Below the pieces are notes generated by a model that saw only the letters and a program-made list of their open reading frames with translations, did not search any database and had not been told where the DNA came from. From the NCBI GenBank assembly GCA_002307245.1, contig DBTW01000114.1:1-6636 (forward strand): a stretch of DNA of 6,636 bases. The letters are read 5' to 3'. Below are positions 1 through 5,406 of the stretch, piece after piece (the first letter of the stretch is position 1; the number at the start of each line of letters is the position of its first letter). A program made the translations under genes and the position numbers. The stretch comes from Spirochaetaceae bacterium UBA1306 (GTDB lineage Bacteria; Spirochaetota; Spirochaetia; Treponematales; Rectinemataceae).

Positions 1-197
1 TCTTCGCCGAGCTGCTCAAGCTCAACTACTCGGGCCTCCTCCATGGGGCCTACGCCCTCGATGGCGACGAGGTAGTCCTGATCGACACGCTGGAGTACGA
101 TACGATGGATAAGGCCGAGTTCGAGGCCTCCCTGGACGCGATCGGCTTCGCTCTGACCGAGCATTTCCCCTCGCTCTCCCGTTATATGGACCACTAG
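1..197 (+). CDS. 3' end of a YbjN / Tir-chaperone (CesT)-like protein (partial, 5' end outside window)
   Basis: An open frame enters from the left edge (first full codon at base 3) and stops at TAG 195-197, giving 64 visible residues. The visible part has an alternating strand/helix pattern: a leucine-rich start with LLKLNYSG, then HGAYALDGDEVVLIDTLE, then a helix containing EFEASLDAIGF. This matches the C-terminal half of the YbjN / type III secretion class-I chaperone fold, where a glycine-rich turn and a 'valine-leucine' strand precede the last helix. Members are small soluble cytoplasmic proteins that bind partner proteins. The gene ends 12 bases before pspA and shares its strand, so the two are probably one operon; I believe such proteins occur next to PspA in other genomes, but cannot check this here. 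The fold family is moderately supported. A true secretion-chaperone role is not, since no secretion genes are visible. Confidence 0.6.
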   Translation, partial: FAELLKLNYSGLLHGAYALDGDEVVLIDTLEYDTMDKAEFEASLDAIGFALTEHFPSLSRYMDH

Positions 198-201
198 GAG
201 G
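196..201 (+). promoter_or_regulatory. Ribosome binding site of pspA
   Basis: AGGAGG overlaps the stop codon of the upstream gene (TAG 195-197) and ends 8 bases before the ATG at 210. It fixes the pspA start. Its overlap with the preceding stop suggests coupled translation of the two genes. It is the only strong Shine-Dalgarno sequence I can see in the window. Confidence 0.85.
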
Positions 202-209
202 ACCGGGAC

Positions 210-941
210 ATGGGCATATTCGACCGCTTTAAGACCGTAGTCTCATCCAATATAAACGATATGATCAGCAAGGCCGAGAATCCCGAGAAGATGCTCAACC
301 AGCTGCTCATCGACATGAACGAGCAGATGATCGAGTCGAAGAAGGCCGTCGCCATGGCCATCGCCGACGAGAAGAAGCTCGAGCGAGAGGCCGCCGAGAA
401 CAAGCGCCAGGCCGAGGAATGGGAGAAGAAGGCCATGCTGGCCGTCCGCTCCAATCGCGACGACCTGGCCAAGGAGGCCCTCCTCCGCAAGCAGGAGTAC
501 GAGGGCTACGCGACCCAGCTCTTCACCCAGTGGCAGGCCCAGAAGGAATCCGTCGAGAAGCTCAAGGTCTCCCTCCGCGAGCTCCAGAACAAGATCGACG
601 AGGCATCGCGCAAGAAGAACATCCTCATCGCCCGCGCCAAGCGCGCCGAGGCCCAGGACAAGATCAACAAGACCATGTCCTCGATTTCGGGGAGCCGGAG
701 CGCCTTCGATACCTTCGACCGGATGTCCAAGAAGGTCGACGAGCTCGAGGCGAGGACCGAGGCCGCCAAGGAACTCGAGGACGCCACGAGCGGAGCCACC
801 CTGGAGCGTCAGTTCGCCCAGCTGGAGACCTCCGGCGCGGGGGCCGACGCCATGCTCGAGGACCTCAAGCGCAAGATGCTCACCAACGACGCCGGCCAGA
901 CGGGCTCAAGCCCCGCCGGCGGAGAGAGTCCCGCTACCTGA
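210..941 (+). CDS. pspA: PspA/IM30 (Vipp1) family phage-shock protein A
   Basis: This 243-residue protein is a clear PspA/IM30 family member. Family proteins are peripheral inner-membrane proteins that polymerise on damaged or stressed membranes (ESCRT-III-like fold) and help keep the proton gradient. Visible hallmarks: an amphipathic N-terminal helix (residues 1-20, starting MGIFDRFK), the family motif ENPEKML at 23-29, and a long charged coiled coil from about 25 to 190, rich in Glu, Lys, Ala and Arg. A shorter helix at about 197-224 is followed by a low-complexity Gly/Ser/Pro/Ala tail. The length is typical (about 220-240). No transmembrane helix is present, as expected. The start is set by the AGGAGG at 196-201. 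It follows a YbjN/CesT-like gene and precedes an atypical winged-helix regulator. No pspB, pspC or sigma-54 activator pspF is visible, so control is likely different from the E. coli psp system. Confidence 0.95.
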   Translation: MGIFDRFKTVVSSNINDMISKAENPEKMLNQLLIDMNEQMIESKKAVAMAIADEKKLEREAAENKRQAEEWEKKAMLAVRSNRDDLAKEALLRKQEYEGYATQLFTQWQAQKESVEKLKVSLRELQNKIDEASRKKNILIARAKRAEAQDKINKTMSSISGSRSAFDTFDRMSKKVDELEARTEAAKELEDATSGATLERQFAQLETSGAGADAMLEDLKRKMLTNDAGQTGSSPAGGESPAT

Positions 942-962
942 AGGCTTACCCGGGCGGCTGGC

Positions 963-1589
963 GTGACGATACGCATCCTGGCCGACCGCGAGCCCTACGC
1001 TTCTTTCGTGGACGGATCCGCGGGAGAGGCCGCGACGGGAGCCCTTTCGGGCTCCTTTCGTTTTTTAAACGGCCCTTCCAGCCTCGACGAGGCCAACCCC
1101 GACCTGGTCGTGATGCCGGCCGCCTATTTCCTGTCCATTAGGCTCGTCCGCGCCTTCGGCGCCCATGACGCGGGCCCCGGCTACATCGCCTACGGGCCGG
1201 TCGCCCTGATGGCGGAGGCCTTCGACCGAGGCTGCGCGGATTACCTGCGGGAGCCATGGACGATGGCCGAGCTCCGCGCCCGCCTCGCTCGGCTGGATCG
1301 CCTGGTCTTCAGCGTAGGGGGAAAGCGCCTGGCGTTGATCGGGGCCGGGCTCAAATATGGTGACACGACAGTCGAGCTCGACCCCGACGAGCGGATCCTT
1401 CTCCGCCTACTTGTTCAGAACGCTCCGAAACCCGTATTTAGGGAGGCTTTCGGCGAGCGAATCGAGCTATTCGCGCATTCGGCCACCAAGCTGAGGCGTC
1501 GTTTCAAGCTGATCGACCCTGAGTTGGGGATACAGCTCCATGCCGTCCGCGGAATAGGTTATCGCCTCGATGCATCATCTTGTGGATAA
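963..1589 (+). CDS. Atypical response regulator: pseudo-receiver plus OmpR/PhoB-type winged helix
   Basis: This 208-residue protein starts at GTG 963, 21 bases after pspA, without a strong ribosome binding site. Residues 1-113 follow a receiver layout, with strand IRILAD at 3-8, NPDLVVM at 45-51 and the closing motif ADYLREPW at 92-99. Key residues are lost: the phospho-acceptor position after PDLVVM is Pro52, the usual Thr/Ser lies in YGP (77-79), and the lysine of the 'KP' motif is Glu97. Phosphorelay control is therefore unlikely. Residues about 118-205 form a PhoB-type winged helix: a strand pair, helix DPDERILLRLLVQN (140-153), recognition-helix region SATKLRRRFK (173-182) and the wing motif VRGIGYRLD (195-203). 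It probably binds DNA without phosphorylation. Its target is unknown; the neighbouring pspA operon or the AT-rich region are possibilities. Two oddities: a terminator-like hairpin lies at codons 25-35, and the stop codon is part of a perfect DnaA box. Confidence 0.82.
   Translation: MTIRILADREPYASFVDGSAGEAATGALSGSFRFLNGPSSLDEANPDLVVMPAAYFLSIRLVRAFGAHDAGPGYIAYGPVALMAEAFDRGCADYLREPWTMAELRARLARLDRLVFSVGGKRLALIGAGLKYGDTTVELDPDERILLRLLVQNAPKPVFREAFGERIELFAHSATKLRRRFKLIDPELGIQLHAVRGIGYRLDASSCG
1037..1066 (+). terminator. Intrinsic-terminator-like hairpin inside the regulator gene
   Basis: The left arm GGAGCCC (1038-1044) and right arm GGGCTCC (1049-1055) pair perfectly over 7 bp around a TTTC loop, with a possible G-T pair added at 1037/1056. 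The stem is followed by TTTCG and then six T (1061-1066). This is the form of a rho-independent terminator on the + strand. It lies about 100 bases after the pspA stop but inside the regulator reading frame. It could end pspA transcripts and attenuate regulator expression, or it may be active only when ribosomes are not covering it. The structure is directly visible; its activity is inferred. Confidence 0.6.
1581..1589 (+). promoter_or_regulatory. DnaA box 1 (perfect consensus), overlapping the regulator stop codon
   Basis: TGTGGATAA is the exact reverse complement of the DnaA box consensus TTATCCACA. Its last three bases (TAA, 1587-1589) are the stop codon of the regulator gene. After a 2-base gap comes TGTGTGG (1592-1598), a possible weak DnaA half-site. 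The site marks the left border of the AT-rich island. Confidence 0.7.
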
Positions 1590-1695
1590 GTTGTGTGGTA
1601 TATGAGCGTTATTTCATTACATGTAGAATCCAGTATTAAAAAGTATACGACCTGGAAAGATAGGTATCAAAACACTAATGAATTATTGACCTCCA

Positions 1696-1724
1696 TTGAT
1701 TTAAATTGTTTTACTGATAATAAT
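1696..1724 (+). promoter_or_regulatory. Possible sigma-70-type promoter for the 1903-5405 gene group
   Basis: TTGATT (1696-1701; 4 of 6 to the -35 consensus) is followed after 17 bases by AATAAT (1719-1724; 5 of 6 to the -10 consensus). Transcription would start near 1731 and run rightward into the membrane-protein operon, passing over DnaA box 2. Chance matches are common in such AT-rich sequence, so this is only a candidate. Confidence 0.25.
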
Positions 1725-1826
1725 TAAATATGTATTTTCTTTTATCAGACACAATCCCGTTTGGCGTCAACAACTTTAATTTCGTTTCGTATATGAGTTT
1801 TTCAAATTCACCTGGACTTCTTAACC

Positions 1827-1835
1827 TGTGGATAA
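1827..1835 (+). promoter_or_regulatory. DnaA box 2 (perfect consensus)
   Basis: This is a second exact TGTGGATAA, same orientation as box 1 and 246 bases from it. It is again followed after 2 bases by TGTGTGA (1838-1844), so the composite TGTGGATAA-NN-TGTGTG occurs at both borders. Read on the - strand the site is TTATCCACAGG, pointing towards the AT minimum at 1701-1740. That is the geometry of a DnaA box next to an unwinding element. I see no clear run of DnaA-trio motifs beside it. Confidence 0.7.
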
Positions 1836-1902
1836 CCTGTGTGAATGCATGGAAAAGCTCTAGTAGGTTGCAGGCCATGGACACGCATGATAAAGTGTTT
1901 CG

Positions 1903-2859
1903 ATGAAGTCTTGGCTCGGGGTTATTGGCCGCGCCTGTCTGGAATTCCTGATTATCCTAAGCCTAATTGCTTTCGCGGCCGGCGCATCGAGCTCCTTGGC
2001 CGCGTCATCGGGCGGGCCGCGCATTCTCTCGATATACGCGGCAAAGGCCGCTCTCGACCTCATACCCCTCGCCGTCGTAATTACTCTATTCTTGGCCTTT
2101 TTTTCCTTCGAACTTCGCGTGAAGAGTCGCTTGGCCGGCTGGCTCGGCCTGATCCTCCTGGGCTCGATCATCTTATCTTCCGGTCTCGAGCTCCGTAGGC
2201 TTCCACTCGTTAGGGAGGCCCTAGTATCGTCCTCCGCCGCCATATCGGAAAAGCCGCGCCTCCTCCCCGCCGCGAAGGCGGTTCAGGCTGGCCGCGTGGC
2301 CCTTTGGATCGGCTCGTATCAAGGCGGCGAGGCTAACGAGGTCGTTGCCGTGGATTTCAGTTCGGATTACCCCAGATTGGCCTATTCGAGCAGCGCCGCC
2401 CTCGATGCTTCCGGTGGCTTCGAGATCCAAGGCAAGGCTTATTCGTCGAGGCTGCCTGGCGGGAAGGGCATAGTCCTCGTACCCGAGGCCGGCGTCTTCG
2501 AGGGAAACTGGATTTGGGATCGCCTCTCCGCCATGGACGATCAGCCCCTGTATGCGGTCCTGGCCGCGGCGGGCGGCTTTCTCCTCTTCGGCGTAGGCTT
2601 CCGCTTCCTGTGCAGGATTAGCGGCTGGCCCCTCGCCAACGTATTTATCGCGGCGGCCGGTCTCGGAGGCCTCGTGGTCCTCGACGCCCTGCTCTCGAGC
2701 CCGGCTATCCTGGGCCAGCTCGCCTCCCTCTCCCGGCGCTCCGGGATAGTCTTGCCTGAGACCCTGCTCCTCGCCTGCTTCGAGGGAGCCCTCGGACTGC
2801 TGCTCGGGGCCGTGGATCTGGCGAGGGCGCCGAAGACCGGGAGGGCCCTCGATGAGTAA
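1903..2859 (+). CDS. Six-helix inner-membrane protein, LptF/LptG (YjgP/YjgQ)-like layout
   Basis: This 318-residue integral membrane protein is not recognised with certainty. Hydrophobic helices appear at about 11-33, 49-69 and 76-95. A soluble, strand-rich segment at about 98-212 follows (e.g. GRVALWIGSY, NEVVAVDFSS, GGFEIQGKAYS), then three more helices at about 217-236, 243-264 and 284-305. Three helices, a periplasmic beta domain and three helices is the layout of LptF/LptG, the permease subunits that lift lipopolysaccharide or related lipids from the inner membrane. The strand pattern in the soluble part resembles the Lpt jelly-roll, but that domain is small here and I see no decisive motif. 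The ATG at 1903 is the first standard start after an in-frame TAA (1891-1893); it has no strong ribosome binding site. The gene overlaps the next by 8 bases (ATGAGTAA), which suggests translational coupling and a shared complex. The membrane location is sure; the Lpt relationship is inferred. Confidence 0.75.
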   Translation: MKSWLGVIGRACLEFLIILSLIAFAAGASSSLAASSGGPRILSIYAAKAALDLIPLAVVITLFLAFFSFELRVKSRLAGWLGLILLGSIILSSGLELRRLPLVREALVSSSAAISEKPRLLPAAKAVQAGRVALWIGSYQGGEANEVVAVDFSSDYPRLAYSSSAALDASGGFEIQGKAYSSRLPGGKGIVLVPEAGVFEGNWIWDRLSAMDDQPLYAVLAAAGGFLLFGVGFRFLCRISGWPLANVFIAAAGLGGLVVLDALLSSPAILGQLASLSRRSGIVLPETLLLACFEGALGLLLGAVDLARAPKTGRALDE

Positions 2860-4552
2860 CGGCCGCAGGATTTTCGGGGTCGCCGTCCTCGTCGACCTCA
2901 TCGCCCTCCTGGGCTTCTTCTTCGCCGCCGTGGCCTCTTTCTCCGCCAACTCCATCGTGCCGGTCTTCGCCCTCAAATGGGAGCTCGCCGAGGCCTTCAG
3001 CGGATTTTTTTCCTGGTTGGCGGCGCTGCAGTTCCTCGGCCTCGCCATGGCCCTCGGATCGGCCAAGGGCAAGGTCGAGGACCTGCTTCAAGGCGCTATC
3101 CTTCCGACCGTCGTCCTCTCGGCCCTACTCGCGGCCTTCGCCCTCATCGCCGGCCCCCAGGTCGACTCGGTCCGCTCGAGCGTCCGATCCTCGAGCGCCG
3201 CCTTCACCTCGGCGCTCGATTCGGCGCGCCGGGGCCTCGAGTCGAAGGACCTCGCCGGAGCCCGCTGGGAGCTCAGCCTCTGCCAGGCCATCTCGCGGAA
3301 GGACCCCCGAGTCGTCGACCTCGAGGACCGGCTCACCAAGGCCGAGCTCAAGGCCCTGCGCGACGCCCAGCCCCTGCCCGTGGTCGAGTCCCGGCAGGAG
3401 CGCGACCCCACGGCCGCGAAGGACTACTACCTCAAGGCCCTGGCCTTCTCCGAGAAGGGCGACTTCTTCAGCGCCAACTGGTACGCCTCGACCGCGGCCC
3501 GACTCGATCCTTCCTACACGGACGCCAGGCGTCTCGCCGCGACCTCCTGGGAGGCCCTTCACGCGCGGGGCTCCGATCCCGCGGACAAGGAGAGGGCGGC
3601 ATTCTACGCGCGCAAGCTCGAGGGCTACGGCCTCCTGCGCTCGGGCGACCCCGTCGGGGCCTATCGCGTGTTCAAGGAGCTTTCCGGCGGCAAGCGGGCC
3701 GACGATCCCGACGTCAGGCGTTACCTGGCCGAGAGCCTGGCCGAGACCGAGAAAGCGGCCTTCTTCAAGGACGAGGCCGACGGGGCGATCGCGAACAGGC
3801 TCGTCCCAGATATCCTCTTCCGCGCTCCCTCCAGGGAGGCGGGCGGCCCCTTGCGCATCATCGCCGCGAAGGACGCGGCCTGGGCCGAGGGCGCGCTCTA
3901 CTTTCGCGAATTCGAGTACCTGGAGACAGTCCCCGGCCCGGCCGGGCCCGAGTCGCTTCGCGCGCTCGTGCGAAGCCCCTGCGCGAAGCTGACGGACGGC
4001 AAGATCTTCCTCGTCTGCGTGGAGAGGGACAGGCCCGCCAATGTGCAACGGCCTTCCTGGAGCGCCGGCCCCGCCTCCGGGCCGAACAGCATTGTCGAGA
4101 TCCCCGTCTCGGCCGAGTCGGCCTATCGCGCCCTCGCCTCGCGCGTGCGGCCCGAGTCGCTCTCGATCATCGAGGCTTGGCGCGCCGTGGGCGAGGCGAA
4201 GGCCTTCGGCATAGACTCGGGCCCCATCATCAGGGCCCTCCTCGACCGCAGCGCCCTTCCCTTCGGCATCTTCACCGCCTCCGCCCTGGGCGCGCTGGCC
4301 GGGGGGCGCTTCCGCCGCAGGGGCGGCGATTTTCCCAAGGGCCTCTATGCCCTCGCGCCCATCATGGCCGCGGCCCTCCTGCCCATATTCCTCCTGGCGG
4401 GGCGGATCGACGCCCTCATCTCGGCCTGGTCCTTCAGGCTCCAGCCGAGCTTGTCTTCCCTTCCCATCGCGGCCGGCCTGCGCACGATGCTCCTTTTCCT
4501 CGCCGTCCTCCTGATGGCCGGCGTCCGCGACGTCGATGGCGACGTCGACTAG
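2852..4552 (+). CDS. Membrane protein with TPR-like helices between two three-helix membrane blocks (LptF/LptG-like layout)
   Basis: This 566-residue protein starts in the 8-base ATGAGTAA overlap with the preceding gene. Membrane helices: about 8-30, 48-68 and 82-101 at the N terminus; 468-486, 498-518 and 537-558 at the C terminus. Between them, residues about 105-310 are helical and TPR-like. The clearest unit is near 190-235, with KDYYLKALAFSEKGDFFSA followed by ARLDPSYTDARRLA. Residues about 310-445 look strand-rich; the stretch around 330-357 (RIIAAKDAAWAEGALYFREF) resembles a strand repeat of the LptF/LptG jelly-roll. The plan repeats that of its upstream neighbour, with a helical-repeat insertion. 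The two may be partners in one envelope complex, possibly a diverged lipid-export permease pair with TPRs as a docking surface. No ATP-binding subunit is encoded nearby. The membrane-protein call is firm, the TPR call moderate, and the Lpt link an inference. The gene overlaps the djlA-like gene by 17 bases. Confidence 0.75.
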   Translation: MSNGRRIFGVAVLVDLIALLGFFFAAVASFSANSIVPVFALKWELAEAFSGFFSWLAALQFLGLAMALGSAKGKVEDLLQGAILPTVVLSALLAAFALIAGPQVDSVRSSVRSSSAAFTSALDSARRGLESKDLAGARWELSLCQAISRKDPRVVDLEDRLTKAELKALRDAQPLPVVESRQERDPTAAKDYYLKALAFSEKGDFFSANWYASTAARLDPSYTDARRLAATSWEALHARGSDPADKERAAFYARKLEGYGLLRSGDPVGAYRVFKELSGGKRADDPDVRRYLAESLAETEKAAFFKDEADGAIANRLVPDILFRAPSREAGGPLRIIAAKDAAWAEGALYFREFEYLETVPGPAGPESLRALVRSPCAKLTDGKIFLVCVERDRPANVQRPSWSAGPASGPNSIVEIPVSAESAYRALASRVRPESLSIIEAWRAVGEAKAFGIDSGPIIRALLDRSALPFGIFTASALGALAGGRFRRRGGDFPKGLYALAPIMAAALLPIFLLAGRIDALISAWSFRLQPSLSSLPIAAGLRTMLLFLAVLLMAGVRDVDGDVD

Positions 4553-5405
4553 GCTCCGCGAGCGCGCGGAGCGCCTGCTCCCTTTCCTGGAGCAGCGAGC
4601 CTGCACTTTGGGTGGCGCCCTTGTCGGCTTTCTCGAGGGATGGTTCGGCCTTGTCTCCGGGCTCTTGATCGGCGCCATGCTCGACGCCGCGCGGCTCGAG
4701 TCGCGGGCACGCTCGCGCATTACGGGCTTCCTGGAAGGTCCGGCAGTCGGCGAGGGCCCGGCCCGCGCCTCCGCGCCGTCCTTCGAGCCCCTGCCGTGCT
4801 ACGCCGCGGCCGCCTGTCTCGCCCTTCGCGGAGAATGGCCCGGGCCGCGTGACCTCGCTTCGCGCCGCGCGCTGTGGCGCTCCCTGTCCGACCGGGCCCT
4901 CGCCGCCCGGGGATCCTCCGGCCTCGCCGTCGAAGTTTCGCGCCGGCAGGCCGAACGCGTCGTAGACGTGGCCGCGCATTGCGCGCGGGCCGACCTGCCC
5001 GGACTTGCGCGGACCCTCGCGATGGGCGAGGCTCCCGCCGCGCGGGGCCTCCTCGCGGACTGGGCCTTCGCGCTCGCGGCCTTGGGCGGGTCCGCCCTCG
5101 GCGCAAGCGAGGAGCTCGCCCTCCGGGCCGCCCTCGGCGACTGCGGGCTCGGGGCGGCCGAGCTCCTTGCGGCGCGCGCGAAGGCCTTCCACGGCGAGCG
5201 CGATCCCTGGACCGTCCTCGGCCTGGCGCCCGGCTCGCCCCGCGCCGAGGTGAAGAGGGCCTATCGGCGCCTGTCGCGCGCCTTCCACCCGGACGCGCTC
5301 ATCGGCTCCGGGATCGCGGGAGACGAGGGCGGCGAGCGTTTCCTCGCGATCCGCGATGCCTACTCGCGGCTCTGCGCTCCGAGTCCCCCGCGCGATTTCC
5401 CTTGA
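4536..5405 (+). CDS. djlA: DjlA-like membrane-anchored J-domain co-chaperone
   Basis: This 289-residue protein has the three-part DjlA architecture (E. coli DjlA is 271 residues). A short N-terminal stretch leads to one glycine-rich membrane helix at about 24-49, ending GLVSGLLIGAMLDAAR, much like the dimerising membrane segment of DjlA. A helical middle region (about 85-205) takes the place of the TerB-like domain. A C-terminal J domain at about 223-280 has helix II EVKRAYRRLSRAF, the HPD motif at 251-253 and a final helix FLAIRDAYSRL. HPD is essential for stimulating DnaK ATPase. The short insertion after HPD (LIGSGIAGDEGG) also resembles DjlA rather than DnaJ. It likely recruits DnaK to the inner-membrane face to act on membrane or envelope proteins. 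It starts inside the preceding gene (17-base overlap) with no clear ribosome binding site, so translation is probably coupled. Its stop is one base from that of the convergent murA gene. The middle domain is diverged. Confidence 0.85.
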   Translation: MATSTRLRERAERLLPFLEQRACTLGGALVGFLEGWFGLVSGLLIGAMLDAARLESRARSRITGFLEGPAVGEGPARASAPSFEPLPCYAAAACLALRGEWPGPRDLASRRALWRSLSDRALAARGSSGLAVEVSRRQAERVVDVAAHCARADLPGLARTLAMGEAPAARGLLADWAFALAALGGSALGASEELALRAALGDCGLGAAELLAARAKAFHGERDPWTVLGLAPGSPRAEVKRAYRRLSRAFHPDALIGSGIAGDEGGERFLAIRDAYSRLCAPSPPRDFP

Positions 5406-5406
5406 A

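Larger units (their letters stand above)
1590..1902. other. AT-rich intergenic region with origin-like (DnaA-binding, unwinding-element) character
   Basis: Between the regulator and the next recognisable gene, base composition drops to about 30% G+C over 1601-1820 (hand count 65 of 220), and to about 5 of 40 over 1701-1740. Perfect DnaA boxes sit at both borders (1581-1589 and 1827-1835, same orientation). The AT minimum is about 90-125 bases left of box 2, where a DNA unwinding element could lie. Other structure: a 9-base direct repeat GTATATGAG (1598-1606, 1789-1797), and a 7-bp inverted repeat CTGATAA/TTATCAG (1714-1720, 1742-1748) around a 21-base AT-rich loop. Two short + strand ORFs are also present (41 codons at 1602-1727; 58 codons at 1730-1906) without ribosome binding sites. 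I recognise neither and do not call them genes. I see no tRNA, CRISPR or insertion-sequence ends. It could be oriC, a secondary DnaA-binding locus, or a DnaA-regulated promoter region. Confidence 0.5.

Noticed and set aside
1590..1850. Insertion sequence or integrated element explaining the AT-rich island
   Set aside because: No transposase, integrase, terminal inverted repeats or target-site duplication; the only repeats are 7-9 bases, and DnaA boxes explain the borders better.
1868..1896. TTGCAG-N17-TAAAGT as promoter directly before the 1903 gene
   Set aside because: Weak matches, and it would place the transcription start at or past the ATG; kept out in favour of the weak but better candidate at 1696-1724.
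1845..2198. 117-codon + strand ORF and the 127-codon - strand ORF at 1860-2243
   Set aside because: Both overlap the membrane-protein gene starting at 1903 and give Arg-rich, non-hydrophobic sequences with no family resemblance.
2221..3072. 283-codon - strand frame opposite the first membrane protein
   Set aside because: Highly charged and repetitive translation without domains; the opposite + frame has six convincing membrane helices.
2977..4668. 563-codon + strand frame overlapping the same gene
   Set aside because: Arg/Gly/Pro-rich translation typical of an out-of-frame read in G+C-rich DNA; it ignores the clean overlap junctions at 2852 and 4536.
3125..4720. 531-codon open frame on the - strand opposite the TPR membrane protein
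   Set aside because: Its product is Gly/Arg/Glu/Pro-rich low-complexity sequence with no domain pattern; it is the shadow of a high-G+C gene whose + strand product has clear membrane helices and TPR-like units.
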